Assembly: GCF_023718305.1 (NCBI RefSeq)
Contig: NZ_QEYO01000003.1
Location: 248,001-312,000 of the forward strand
Source of the DNA: Gramella sp. AN32
GTDB taxonomy: Bacteria > Bacteroidota > Bacteroidia > Flavobacteriales > Flavobacteriaceae
Reading direction: 5' to 3'
Length of the DNA: 64,000 nt
Both the position numbers and the translations under genes were made by a program. Positions 9,182-19,312 of this stretch are shown here, one piece after another (position 1 is the first letter of the stretch; every line of letters begins with the position of its first letter). Under the pieces are notes generated by a model. That model saw nothing but the letters and a program-made list of their open reading frames with translations. It was not told where the DNA came from and did no database searches.

Positions 9182-11425
9182 CTATTCGACATATTCCCAA
9201 TCAATTCCATTGAGATTCCAGATAGACAGACTCTCCAGATTTGCATTTTCAGGTCCTATAATTTTCAATCCTTTCGCGTCTTCTTCTTTAAAATATATCC
9301 TATCGGTAATTGAAACTTCGTCATTTATATAAATTTCGATCATCGAACGGTCCAGGAAAATATGCAATTTTACTTTTGAGGCATCTCCTACCGGAGCCTT
9401 TAAAGCTTTAACTTCCCTTTCAGGATTTTCCTGTAGTTTATCAAATACCACAGTTTTTGTTGCAGGATCGTAATAGATCATTGCTTTGGTTGAACCATCC
9501 TCTGTACGACGTACTTCAATTCCCTGTTTTTGTTTGGAAATTTCAAATTCCATAAGGATTTCAAGCTGTTCCCCCTGTACCTCCTCCAATTTGGAATTGA
9601 TGATTTTTTTGGAGCAGTCTTTACAGGAAAAAAGTTTTTCTTTTCGTAAAGTTTTTACTTCTTCAATGGGAGCAAATCTTAACTCTTGGGAGTCACTCAA
9701 CCATAGTTCAATGGGAAGACCTGCGTTATGAGCCCACCCCATATCGTATGTATCAATATTCCCATATTTCCCCTGGGCTATAGAAAAAACAATAGTTCTT
9801 CCGGTTTTTGGGTCTACAAAACCGCTGGGGCCGGTGAACCCAAAATCACCATAATCCAGCAGTTTCGGCTCTGCATCATCAGGGACAAATTGTTTTTTAT
9901 GTTGGTCAAATTCGCCAATCCAATAAAAGACTTCCACATCTGCTTCATCCCGCAGTGGTAAAACCATAAAGACATACTTGTTCGTTTTTGAACCGTCTTT
10001 TCTGGTCAATGGCAAAAAAACAGGCAATTCCCATACTCCTCCCAAAAAAGGATATTTTTGAATGTCTGCAATGTAAAAAGGATTAAGATATTCCCAATTG
10101 AGGGCATCCTGAGATTCAAATATCGGTGCAGTTCCCCCTTTTCCTTCAATTCCGCTTCCAACGATCATGTAATAGGTTTCATCAACTTTAAATACAAAGG
10201 GATCACGGAACTCATTCTTTTTATATTCTGAAGGCTTATCTACGATAATGTCTGTTTTCTCCCATTGCTGAAGATTTTTATCTGTGGTGTCTTTGGGAAT
10301 AGCAATGGCAGTATATTGATTTTGTTCCTTTTTCAAATTTCCCGCCGTATAAAATAACATGGGCATATTTCCGGGGCCGACAAAAGCCGAACCGGACCAG
10401 ATCCCATCCGGGTCCAATTCCCCTTTTTCAGGAGCAAGGGCAATTTCAGCATGCTTCCAGTTTACCATGTCCTCGCTTACCCAATGTCCCCAATGAATCT
10501 GCCCCCAATAAGGTCCAAAGGGATTATGCTGATAAAATAAATGATATTTCCCATTGTAATAGAAAGGTGCATGCGGCTCGTTCATCCAGTGCGCAGGAGC
10601 GGTGGCATGATATGCCGGCTTGTAGTCTTCAGATTTATATTTTGAAAAATCCAGGCGCAGCGCATGGGTAATATCTTCATTTTGAAGTTTTTCCAATCTC
10701 TTTTTATCAATTTTATCAACCTCTGAAGGATCGTTCTTAATGATGATTTCATCTAACAACCCGCTTATCATATTGAATTTAAATTTATCACCAAACCCAC
10801 TGGCATTGGAATTCCTTCCTATCAATAATTTCAAATCTTTTTGAAAGAAACTCAAAAGATCCATTTTCAAAGTATCTTCCAGGACTTCTTCATTATTGAT
10901 CTCAAGCTTAATTTTATTATCCTGCTGAACGATTAAGACGTGATTCCATGTGTTCTTATTTACATATGAATTTTCATTTGTAAATCTTTGCTTGTTTTTG
11001 CCAAGCTCGTATTCCAGGGCCAACTGACCATGCTGAAGCAATCCCACCCTCATAGCTATTGAATCAATTGGATTATAAAAGTCCAGAACGGAAGCTATTT
11101 TCTTATCAATCGCGCTATCAAATGCTCTCGGTGCTATCCAAAAACTAATTGCGAAATTTTTATTTAAGCTGAAATTTTCAATTTCGAGATAGGTTGAATA
11201 TCCGTCAAAAAGAAGGCTGCCGTTTTCGGTACCCGTTTCCTTCCATAATGGATCGGGTTTTATATCCCTTAAAGAATAAAGGGAATTATGTAATTGAGCC
11301 TGGTGGGCTTCCTGAAAATTCTTCCACCATTCAGCACCATCCAGTTTAATTTCAGTGCGGCCATGCTGAGCCTTTAATCCCATTGAAACCATTATTAAAC
11401 AAAAGAAGCAGAGATTTTTGAACAT
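9182..11425 (-). CDS. LamG-GH32 fructan hydrolase
   Basis: An exported glycoside hydrolase of 747 residues: signal peptide ending near MGLKAQ, LamG-like domain (about 60-240), GH32 propeller (about 270-600) and C-terminal beta-sandwich (about 620-740, with FLDRSMIEIYINDE). GH32 landmarks are WMNEPHAPF near 280, EFRDPFVF near 406 and WELPVF near 465. The catalytic nucleophile of classical GH32 is the Asp of WMNDPNG; here Glu stands at that place. The acid/base Glu (E in WELP) and the RDP transition-state stabiliser are kept. Levan or inulin side-chain hydrolysis is likely, but the altered motif makes the exact activity uncertain. It sits between the glycan-binding lipoproteins and the fructokinase. 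Confidence 0.88.
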   Translation of the reverse strand: MFKNLCFFCLIMVSMGLKAQHGRTEIKLDGAEWWKNFQEAHQAQLHNSLYSLRDIKPDPLWKETGTENGSLLFDGYSTYLEIENFSLNKNFAISFWIAPRAFDSAIDKKIASVLDFYNPIDSIAMRVGLLQHGQLALEYELGKNKQRFTNENSYVNKNTWNHVLIVQQDNKIKLEINNEEVLEDTLKMDLLSFFQKDLKLLIGRNSNASGFGDKFKFNMISGLLDEIIIKNDPSEVDKIDKKRLEKLQNEDITHALRLDFSKYKSEDYKPAYHATAPAHWMNEPHAPFYYNGKYHLFYQHNPFGPYWGQIHWGHWVSEDMVNWKHAEIALAPEKGELDPDGIWSGSAFVGPGNMPMLFYTAGNLKKEQNQYTAIAIPKDTTDKNLQQWEKTDIIVDKPSEYKKNEFRDPFVFKVDETYYMIVGSGIEGKGGTAPIFESQDALNWEYLNPFYIADIQKYPFLGGVWELPVFLPLTRKDGSKTNKYVFMVLPLRDEADVEVFYWIGEFDQHKKQFVPDDAEPKLLDYGDFGFTGPSGFVDPKTGRTIVFSIAQGKYGNIDTYDMGWAHNAGLPIELWLSDSQELRFAPIEEVKTLRKEKLFSCKDCSKKIINSKLEEVQGEQLEILMEFEISKQKQGIEVRRTEDGSTKAMIYYDPATKTVVFDKLQENPEREVKALKAPVGDASKVKLHIFLDRSMIEIYINDEVSITDRIYFKEEDAKGLKIIGPENANLESLSIWNLNGIDWEYVE

Positions 11426-11495
11426 ATCGGTATTACTTTAAACCAAACTGGCCGAAAATTCAATCCTTCCAGCCAGTTTTGGCTAATTTTGGTTT

Positions 11496-12662
11496 TTATA
11501 AAGTGCTCAAATAATCGATCGAGTTCTTATAGATTGCTTCAATATTATCACGATATTCGTTTGTTCGACCATCGTTCATATTCCACTCAATCCCTCCAAT
11601 TCCAATAGCGATAATGGTTCCACTATATGGTGGTTTTGGTTTGAATTCAATAATACCAGGGCAGCATTCATCTGCTACTCCACTCCATACGCCAAGTACC
11701 ACACCGTTGTATAACCTTTCAAACTCTCCAAACTGCCCGGGCTGATTACCTGGAGCCAATAAGGAAGATGCATCCCAGAGATTATTATGATCTTCTCTAA
11801 AACCTGCGTCGATCACAGGAACATATCCGTTTTCATCAAATTCAATCAATCCGGGATTGAATGTATAGATTGGATGGGCGAGTTTTGAATTTACAAAATT
11901 TACGCCGCCGTCAACGGCCCAGGTATCGGGCGAATCAAAACCTTCCCCGTTGCCCTGAATAGTCAACAGTCCACTTTGGTCGCGACCTATTACTTCAGCA
12001 TAACTTGTGGCCATGCCCCCAAGTAACATTTTACCACCTTCCACCATGTATTGGATAAAAGCCGATTTTGCGCTTCCTTCGGTAAATACAGGGGGGAGTT
12101 CAGAAGTGCCCACCTGATCGTAATAAAATACCACCACGTTCACCTCCTGGAGGTCTTCAAAACTTACCTCACTGGCATTTAAATATTCAAAATCTTCGGA
12201 ATAGGTTGCTTTTACCCATTGTGCTGCTGCTACTATATCGTCATCTGCCGTTGCCAGTAGTTCTTCATACGTTGTCGCGGCACCCAAAAAACCAATCTTG
12301 CTTGGCAAAACTCGAGTGATCAACTGGTAATTCCTGGTTGAATTGCCATAAGTAACAGTAACCATTTCCCTATCAGAAAGATCTAAAACTGTTCCACTGG
12401 GAGGATCAATTTGTACCCCTTCAGGTGCTTCGATATTCAACTCCACATTGGCAATATCGGTTCGTGGAGGCAAAACCAGATTGATCGTTCCCTGTAGATG
12501 GTTTATAGTCGCTTTGGTACTATTTCCCTGGAGTGAGGTGACCACATTAAGTACAGGATCCAGACCCTCATCGTAATTTTCCCGTTTATCACAAGCCATC
12601 AACATAGCCAGGGAGAAAAAACAGATCAGATAAAATCTATATTTATATATCATGATATTCAT
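11496..12662 (-). CDS. Surface glycan-binding lipoprotein, DUF4960-type (one Ig-like repeat)
   Basis: A lipoprotein of 388 residues with lipobox LAMLMAC. One Ig-like DUF5018-type repeat (about 40-115) contains TINLVLPPRTDIANVEL. A C-terminal DUF4960-type domain (about 125-388) follows, with FYYDQVG and the IIAIGIGGIEWN end. This domain order is typical of the non-catalytic fructan-binding protein beside SusC/SusD in Bacteroides fructan loci. It is a shorter paralogue of the gene immediately upstream; both share WVKATYSEDF/WMKNTYGEDF and ECCPG/SCCGQ segments. The start is 3 bp after the upstream stop codon; an in-frame ATG at 12653 is an alternative. It probably captures fructan at the outer surface. 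Confidence 0.78.
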   Translation of the reverse strand: MNIMIYKYRFYLICFFSLAMLMACDKRENYDEGLDPVLNVVTSLQGNSTKATINHLQGTINLVLPPRTDIANVELNIEAPEGVQIDPPSGTVLDLSDREMVTVTYGNSTRNYQLITRVLPSKIGFLGAATTYEELLATADDDIVAAAQWVKATYSEDFEYLNASEVSFEDLQEVNVVVFYYDQVGTSELPPVFTEGSAKSAFIQYMVEGGKMLLGGMATSYAEVIGRDQSGLLTIQGNGEGFDSPDTWAVDGGVNFVNSKLAHPIYTFNPGLIEFDENGYVPVIDAGFREDHNNLWDASSLLAPGNQPGQFGEFERLYNGVVLGVWSGVADECCPGIIEFKPKPPYSGTIIAIGIGGIEWNMNDGRTNEYRDNIEAIYKNSIDYLSTL

Positions 12663-12665
12663 TTT

Positions 12666-14495
12666 TTAGTCTTCCAAATTATAAAGGTAATCCAGGATGT
12701 TTTTGGTAAAAGTTTCAATATTGGACTGAAAATCATTAGTGGTTCCATTGGAATCCCATTCATAGCCAACAATAGTATTTTCAATACTGAAAACAGCACC
12801 TTGAAAGTCGGTAGCGATCTGCTGGTCAAAACTGTCATGGTTCCCTTCATAAGTAGGGTTCCACAACACGGCCCCGTATCCAAAAGCATCGCCAATATGC
12901 CTTAATGTCCCAAATTTTGTGGCCTGAAGCGTCTGTTCAAAAGTTAAGGCCGCATCCTGTCCGCAACAGCTGGGGTTCAGAATTCCGTCAAAATGCTGCC
13001 ACCAGATCAAACGCACTTCCCTGGTAGAAGAATTCTGAAGCGCAAGGTATTCCCCATCTATAAAACTTAATCCGTCAAATATTGGATGCCCCTGCCTGTC
13101 TTCCGAATTATTTGAAGGACGCATTCCCAGTCCCCAAATATCATCAGCAGGTTTACCCATATCCACGCAACCGGCAGATCCTGAGCAGCCATATTCTGAA
13201 TAAACATAATTGCCCGGTTCCCTTGGAGCAGAGAAATCTGCAGGAACGCGATCTATGGAGAATATCAATGGAGTGGCGTCCCCGGCAATGAGCATATCAC
13301 CTCCAGATTTTACCCAATTCTTTAAAACTTGCGCCTGGGTTCCGCCTGGTCTTAAACCAGGAGGTAATAAGGTGGAAGCATTATCTGGAGTTGCACTATA
13401 GCCCACATCTTCCGCAGGAGTTAAATAGTAAATCATGGCGACCTTTATTTCGGCCATAGATTGTGGGGTAATTCCACTAAACTGAATGTATCTGAAATCT
13501 TCTCCATAGGTATTTTTCATCCAGGTCGCAGCTGCTTTTGCATCATCATCCACAAGGGAAGCGATATCTGCCTGTTCTCCAAGAAAAGCATAGTATGTAG
13601 GATCTGCATCCTGAGCTTCCACTGTAACCATATATGTTTTAGTCAATGATTCTGAATTAGTGACAGTATATTCTACCGGATCTGTGAAATTTATTTCTTC
13701 TTGGGAATCTGGAGCGACTGCCTGACCTTCCGGAACTTCAATCACCGGGCTAAGGGCCGAAATATCGGTGCCTGCCGGGAGGGAGACATAAATCGTATTT
13801 TCTTCATTATCTATAACTCCTTCAGCTTCTCCAATCTTAAAAGAAGTAATTTTTGGACCTTCAATTTGATTTACAATTACAGAATATTCACTCGCAGTAA
13901 AGCCATCATTTGAAAGTACCGTATAAGCAACGGGATTTGTGAAATTTCTGGAAACTCCGGAAGCAACGTCTACGCTTGTCCCGTCGGCGATGACAAAATT
14001 GGGCGCAAGATCTGTAATATCACCATCCTGACTACCAATTTCCACGGTAATCGTATGGTTCTCTTCATCGATCTGTCCGGCATTATCCCCAATAGCGAAA
14101 TTTAATATTTTCGGATCTCCATATGCTGCTACCATTGCTGTATACTCTCTATTGGCTCCATTAGATGCTATGGTCTTAAATATTACAGGACCACTGGTAA
14201 AATCTATTGTACTCCCAGATTCAGGAGTAACCACGGTTCCTTCCGGAACCGAAAGGTCTACATTGACTGATGAAAGGTCTGTTCCAGCCGGAAGAGTCAT
14301 CGCTATAGTTGCAGAAGTATGGTCTATCTGTGCAAATTCCCCGTTTACTTCAAAGGACCTGATAATTGCCTGAGCATAATCTGGCACTACATCCCTAAAA
14401 TTGTCGTCTTCATCACTACACGAATGCATTAATAAAAACGGCATAAGGAGCAAGCTGCCGAAGGCGAATTTTGCTATGTTTTTCAATGATTTCAT
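12666..14495 (-). CDS. Surface glycan-binding lipoprotein, DUF4960-type (three Ig-like repeats)
   Basis: A lipoprotein of about 609 residues with lipobox LLMHSC. Three DUF5018-like repeats follow (about 35-105, 112-185, 190-265), each with an acidic strand ending in an FTDPVEYTV-like motif. The C-terminal DUF4960-type domain follows. The start taken is ATG 14495 (MKSLKNIAKF), which opens directly on the signal peptide; the longer frame overlaps susD. It lies 34 bp after susD and 3 bp before its shorter paralogue. The repeats probably act as a stalk holding the binding domain away from the membrane, which is inference from architecture. Confidence 0.78.
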   Translation of the reverse strand: MKSLKNIAKFAFGSLLLMPFLLMHSCSDEDDNFRDVVPDYAQAIIRSFEVNGEFAQIDHTSATIAMTLPAGTDLSSVNVDLSVPEGTVVTPESGSTIDFTSGPVIFKTIASNGANREYTAMVAAYGDPKILNFAIGDNAGQIDEENHTITVEIGSQDGDITDLAPNFVIADGTSVDVASGVSRNFTNPVAYTVLSNDGFTASEYSVIVNQIEGPKITSFKIGEAEGVIDNEENTIYVSLPAGTDISALSPVIEVPEGQAVAPDSQEEINFTDPVEYTVTNSESLTKTYMVTVEAQDADPTYYAFLGEQADIASLVDDDAKAAATWMKNTYGEDFRYIQFSGITPQSMAEIKVAMIYYLTPAEDVGYSATPDNASTLLPPGLRPGGTQAQVLKNWVKSGGDMLIAGDATPLIFSIDRVPADFSAPREPGNYVYSEYGCSGSAGCVDMGKPADDIWGLGMRPSNNSEDRQGHPIFDGLSFIDGEYLALQNSSTREVRLIWWQHFDGILNPSCCGQDAALTFEQTLQATKFGTLRHIGDAFGYGAVLWNPTYEGNHDSFDQQIATDFQGAVFSIENTIVGYEWDSNGTTNDFQSNIETFTKNILDYLYNLED

Positions 14496-14529
14496 CTTGT
14501 TTATTTTAATTGTTTTCTTGATTAGATTA

Positions 14530-16242
14530 TTAATATCCGGGACGCTGAGTATAGGTTCCTCCACTCGCATCGATCTCTACTTGAGGAATTGGCAGATAGT
14601 ATTCATAAGGTTCCAGACTCGCGCCAGACAGGTAGGGTCTTCTGGACTGTTCGTTGGCTATATATTCGCTGGTATAGGAATCTGCAATACCCCATCTTAC
14701 CAGGTCATAAAACCGGTGCCCCTCATTTGCCAATTCCAGCCTTCTTTCAAACCTTAGTGCCTGCATGGCCATTTCAGGAGATAAGTTTGTTGGATATGGG
14801 TTGATTAAATAGTTGGCCGCGTCTTCATTAGGATTTTCAAAATCCTTCACATACGGAGAGTTTTTAGCCCTTAACCGAATTCGATTTATAATTTCAATTC
14901 CGGTAGCAATATCACCGGTTTCTATAGAAGCTTCAGCTTTCCAAAGCAATAAATCTGAGTATTTGATAAGCGGAAAGTCAAGGTTACCCAATGCCCAGGG
15001 AAAACCGTTGGGATTGGAAGCCATCCCGTCTGAAGTTGGATAAATGATATTCTTTTTTCTTACAAAAAGGCCATAAGTACCAATATCTCGGCTCCAGTTA
15101 TCTTGTTGCGCCATTGGTGTCCAGTCTTTCCAGGTTATTCCAGGCCTTCCTATAGTATGGTCCAGTCTTGGATCAATAATATCCTCACTATTAATATTAG
15201 CAGAATTATACGAGTTGAAAAGAGGTAATCCATTCTCTCCTACTTTATAGGCGTTCGCAAGGTTCTGTGAAGGCTTATGGAAATCATCTCCATTTAAATA
15301 AGGATGATTAGGATTGTCACTTGGACTATCTGGAGAATTCAATAAGTCTCCAAAATTTAGGTTTCCGTATTGTGAACCATCGTTAATAGAGAATTGGATC
15401 GCAAAAATATTTTCAGAATTTCCATATCCGGGTTCAGAATATAATCTTTCGATATTCTCTACCAATCTGTACTGACCTGAGTTGATTACAATATTAGTCT
15501 GGGTGAGCACATCCTGCCACTCTTCCTGATATAAATGAGCTTTTGCGAGATAAGCATGCGCCACCATTGCATTTACACGCCCAAGATCCGGCTGGGTATC
15601 GGGCAAAAGACCTATCGCCTTATTTAGGTCACCTTCAATTTTATCCCAAATAAAAGCCTCATCAAAAGTATTTGGAATGGAAGTAAGCTCCACCACCGGG
15701 GTATTTTCATCATACCATACAATCGAGCCGAAATTCTTCATCGCTTCAAAATAGAAGTGTGCCCTTAGTACATATAATTCCCCAAGACGAATATCGCGCT
15801 GGGCGAATTCTCCGTCTTCCAGATTTACCAAAAATCTTATTCCAGCATCAACTCTCTTGAGTCCAAAATATATCGATCTCCAAAGGTTATAAACATTATC
15901 ACTGGAAGGAAAAAGATCGTGGGTTTCCAGCTGATGCATTCCGCCACCGGGATTATCCCCGGTGCCACCACCACCTTTGTAGGCATCCCCTGAACGAATA
16001 TCTGAAGTCGCCCAGTTAGATGGGGCATGGTCCAATGGCCATAGATCACGGAATTCACCGGTATTATATCTGTAATCCAGAGCACTGTAGGCAGCAATAA
16101 CCAAAGCTTCCGGCTCTAAATTATCTTCAGATATGGTATTAAATTCTTTTACATCCAGATCATCTTCTGAAACACAGCCGACGATCATTCCTATTCCCAA
16201 AAGGAACAGGGCAATTACTGAGTTGTTTTTTATTGTCTTCAT
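14530..16242 (-). CDS. SusD-like nutrient-binding lipoprotein (fructan)
   Basis: An outer-membrane lipoprotein of 570 residues that binds the glycan over the SusC pore. Lipobox IGMIVGC is at the N-terminus. RagB/SusD TPR helices are recognisable from LEPEALVIAAYSAL onward, including LYVLRAHFYFEAMKNFGSI and LAKAHLYQ. The C-terminus has the family end ALRFERRLELANEGHRFYDL, YYLPIPQVEID and terminal RPGY. It follows susC by 9 bp, so the two are translated from the same transcript. Fructan specificity rests on the GH32 enzymes around it. Confidence 0.95.
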   Translation of the reverse strand: MKTIKNNSVIALFLLGIGMIVGCVSEDDLDVKEFNTISEDNLEPEALVIAAYSALDYRYNTGEFRDLWPLDHAPSNWATSDIRSGDAYKGGGGTGDNPGGGMHQLETHDLFPSSDNVYNLWRSIYFGLKRVDAGIRFLVNLEDGEFAQRDIRLGELYVLRAHFYFEAMKNFGSIVWYDENTPVVELTSIPNTFDEAFIWDKIEGDLNKAIGLLPDTQPDLGRVNAMVAHAYLAKAHLYQEEWQDVLTQTNIVINSGQYRLVENIERLYSEPGYGNSENIFAIQFSINDGSQYGNLNFGDLLNSPDSPSDNPNHPYLNGDDFHKPSQNLANAYKVGENGLPLFNSYNSANINSEDIIDPRLDHTIGRPGITWKDWTPMAQQDNWSRDIGTYGLFVRKKNIIYPTSDGMASNPNGFPWALGNLDFPLIKYSDLLLWKAEASIETGDIATGIEIINRIRLRAKNSPYVKDFENPNEDAANYLINPYPTNLSPEMAMQALRFERRLELANEGHRFYDLVRWGIADSYTSEYIANEQSRRPYLSGASLEPYEYYLPIPQVEIDASGGTYTQRPGY

Positions 16243-16251
16243 AAGATGTGT

Positions 16252-19200
16252 TTAAAATTTTGTTGATACTCCAAAAGTGATTGTCTTGGTATGCGGGATG
16301 CCATAGCCCGCAACTCCGATTCCCCCGGCACCAAGCCCGGCCACTTCATAATCAAATCCTGTAAAAGAGGTGGTATTAAAAAGATTCTGTCCTGAGAGGT
16401 AAAACCTCAGGTTGCTTAGTCCTATATTATCTGAGACCTGCTGGGGGAAAGTATATCCCAACGTAATATTCTTCATTCTGAAATAAGATCCATCTTCTAC
16501 AAAATAGCTTGATGGCTGAATTTCATTATTTACATTATTGGTGCTAACTGCAGGGATATTGGAATTGGCATTTTCAGGAGTCCATGCATCCAGGGTATTC
16601 TGTCCGAAATTGAAACTGAAATACGTAAAATCTCCCAGGTTTCGTTGAATGTTATAAAGATCATGTCCCTGCTTCCCATCGAAATAAGCACTAAGATCAA
16701 AACCTTTATAACCAACATTCAGATTAATCCCATAGATAAAATCTGGATGCGGATTCCCTATTATCGTTCTGTCTTCGTTATTAATCACTCCGTCAAGGTT
16801 CAAGTCCCTATAGCGAATCCTACCCAGGCCTTTCCCAGATTGCTGGGCGTGAACGGCTACCTCTTCAGGTGTTCTGAAAATTCCGTCCGCGATCAATCCG
16901 TAGAAAGAGGCGATAGGATCTCCCGCCCGGGTAATAGAAACTCCATTCAGAAGAAAGTTATTTTCGGTATCCAGGGATTCTACATTGTTCTCATATTTTG
17001 AAAAGTTCAGATCAAATCCGTAGCGTAGGTTAGAGTCCCCTTTATTTTGATAACTTAAAACTGCCTCAAAACCAATGTTGGAAACTTCCCCCGCATTAAT
17101 AAAAGGAGGTTCGGCTTCCCCGTTGATGGCCTGCGGAATTGGCTGAAGGATTAGATCTGTTGTGCGCTTATCAAAAAAATCGGCAGTTAAACTTATCCTG
17201 TTTTTTAATAGGCCTAAATCAAAGCCAACATTTGTCTGTGCTGTTTGCTCCCATTTTATATCGGGATTCGCCTGGCGGGCCTGTACAATTCCTTCCGATA
17301 CTCCAAAGCCATCTCCATCGATATCATAATTTAGGAATTCGATCGCATTGCCAATAGAACTATCGTAAAACGTACTTAGATAGAGGTAATTCGGAATCTG
17401 GTCGTTACCATTAATTCCATAAGAACCCCGAAGTTTTAGGTTAGAGATGATTTTAGAATCTTCCAGAAAATTTTCATTAGAAACATTCCAGGCTATGGAT
17501 CCTGCCGGATAGTAAGCGAATTTGTTATTAGGCCCAAATCTTGAAGAGGCATCCCTACGGATACTTCCGGAGATGATATAGCGATCATCAAAAATATATT
17601 TCAGGGAACCAAAAAATGACCTTTTTCGATAATCGATCTCATTTTTAATCGTTCTGAATTCTGCGTCACTTTTTATGATATAATTGGGATAATCTGTAAT
17701 ATCCACTCCGTTAGTTAATTCCACTTCAGATTCAAAGTCATCTTTAGTAAATTCTATACCTCCAAGAACATTGAAACGATGTTTGTCCAATTCAAATTCA
17801 TAAGTAAGTAAATTGGTAAAAATGGTCCTCAAAGAATTATTACGGTCTTTAGCAACGGTTATATTGTTGAAAACACTGGGAATACGACCTACCTGAACAA
17901 AAGGCTGGGTTCTGGTATCAAAAGCAAATCGTGTATAATCAAAATTGAGTGAAGTATCGAAAGTAAGGCCGTCCAGAATTTCAATTTTTGCAAATACATT
18001 TCCAAGGAAGCGATTATTGCGTTGTTCATTTTTTCTGTTAGACCAAAGATTTGCCAGTGAATTTGCTTTATCCTGAATGGTTGGAGCTGTATAATCTCCA
18101 TTTACCGTATAAACCGGAATAAGCGGATTTTGAAGAATGGCATTTTCAAATTCATTCGCTTTCACTTCGTTATAATTCGAATAAAGAAAGTTTTCTCCAA
18201 TGGTAATTCTATCATCCCAAAAATCGAAACTGGTGTTTAATCTGGCATTATACCTTTCATAGTAAGTATACTTCTGAATTCCATTATCCTTGGTATAATT
18301 AAGACTGGTAAAAACCTGTGCATTTTCTTTTCCAAAGCGATAGCTAAAATCTGTATTATAGGAAAATGAATCATCGATAATCACATCTATCCAATCTGTA
18401 TCTGAAGCTCTTATCAATTCGGCTTCATCCAGAAATTCAGGAATATCGAAGCCAGTACCATTATCTGTAAGTACATTAAAATCTCCTGAAATTCCATCAT
18501 TCGCGCGAGCCTGATAATAAACATCTGCCCATTGCCGTGCGTTTAGAATATTAATATCATCACGAAGCATGTTTAAGGTAGCTTCAGATTTTACTGTAAA
18601 TTCAGACATTCCTTCCTTTCCCCGTTTAGTGGTCACCACGATCACCCCGTTAGCTGCCGATGTTCCGTAAAGCGCGGTAGAGGCGCCATCCTTCAACACC
18701 TGGATACTGGCAATTTCATCGGGGTTCAACGAAGACGGATTAAAAGTCTGCACCCCGTCGATTACCCACAATGGACTCGAACCTGCGGTAATTGTTGTTA
18801 GACCGCGAATTGTTATCTGGGAATCATTCCCTCCCGGTGTACCTCCGGAATTGATCTGGATGCCGGGAACACGTCCCTGAAGGCTGGTTATAATATTCGG
18901 ACTGAATTCCTGAGAGAGTTCTTCAACATCCACGACGGTAATTGCACCCGCTATATCAGATTTCTTTTCTGAAGTATATCCGGTAACCACTACTTCGTCG
19001 AGTTGGGAAACATCTTCACTTAATTCAATCCTAAAATTCCCTCCATCTTCCACAATTAATTCTTTGGTACTGTACCCGATAAAAGATATACTAAGTACTT
19101 CCCCTTGTTCAGCTTCTATTTGAAAATTTCCATCGAAATTTGTCATGGTCCCGCGATTCGTCCCTTTAACAGCAACTGTAGCCCCGGGAATGGGCATTCC

Positions 19201-19293
19201 GTTCACGTCAACTACCGTTCCTGTGATAAGGCGGTCCTGGGCAAATGAGCTGAGGGATATTAAAAAGCATATGATTACAATTAAATTTTTCAT
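16252..19293 (-). CDS. SusC-like TonB-dependent transporter (fructan)
   Basis: An outer-membrane importer of about 1013 residues. It has a signal peptide (MKNLIVIICFLISLSSFAQ), CarboxypepD_reg-like domain (about 22-95), TonB box DEVVVTGY, plug domain with SLQGRVPGIQI and the SusC signature GANGVIVVTTKRG variant (AANGVIVVTTKRG), then a 22-strand barrel ending in aromatic F. The start chosen is ATG 19293, directly at the signal peptide. The longer frame to 19332 would run into the preceding GH32 gene. It is coupled to susD (9 bp). Confidence 0.95.
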   Translation of the reverse strand: MKNLIVIICFLISLSSFAQDRLITGTVVDVNGMPIPGATVAVKGTNRGTMTNFDGNFQIEAEQGEVLSISFIGYSTKELIVEDGGNFRIELSEDVSQLDEVVVTGYTSEKKSDIAGAITVVDVEELSQEFSPNIITSLQGRVPGIQINSGGTPGGNDSQITIRGLTTITAGSSPLWVIDGVQTFNPSSLNPDEIASIQVLKDGASTALYGTSAANGVIVVTTKRGKEGMSEFTVKSEATLNMLRDDINILNARQWADVYYQARANDGISGDFNVLTDNGTGFDIPEFLDEAELIRASDTDWIDVIIDDSFSYNTDFSYRFGKENAQVFTSLNYTKDNGIQKYTYYERYNARLNTSFDFWDDRITIGENFLYSNYNEVKANEFENAILQNPLIPVYTVNGDYTAPTIQDKANSLANLWSNRKNEQRNNRFLGNVFAKIEILDGLTFDTSLNFDYTRFAFDTRTQPFVQVGRIPSVFNNITVAKDRNNSLRTIFTNLLTYEFELDKHRFNVLGGIEFTKDDFESEVELTNGVDITDYPNYIIKSDAEFRTIKNEIDYRKRSFFGSLKYIFDDRYIISGSIRRDASSRFGPNNKFAYYPAGSIAWNVSNENFLEDSKIISNLKLRGSYGINGNDQIPNYLYLSTFYDSSIGNAIEFLNYDIDGDGFGVSEGIVQARQANPDIKWEQTAQTNVGFDLGLLKNRISLTADFFDKRTTDLILQPIPQAINGEAEPPFINAGEVSNIGFEAVLSYQNKGDSNLRYGFDLNFSKYENNVESLDTENNFLLNGVSITRAGDPIASFYGLIADGIFRTPEEVAVHAQQSGKGLGRIRYRDLNLDGVINNEDRTIIGNPHPDFIYGINLNVGYKGFDLSAYFDGKQGHDLYNIQRNLGDFTYFSFNFGQNTLDAWTPENANSNIPAVSTNNVNNEIQPSSYFVEDGSYFRMKNITLGYTFPQQVSDNIGLSNLRFYLSGQNLFNTTSFTGFDYEVAGLGAGGIGVAGYGIPHTKTITFGVSTKF

Positions 19294-19312
19294 AATTGGC
19301 TGTTGATTGGTT

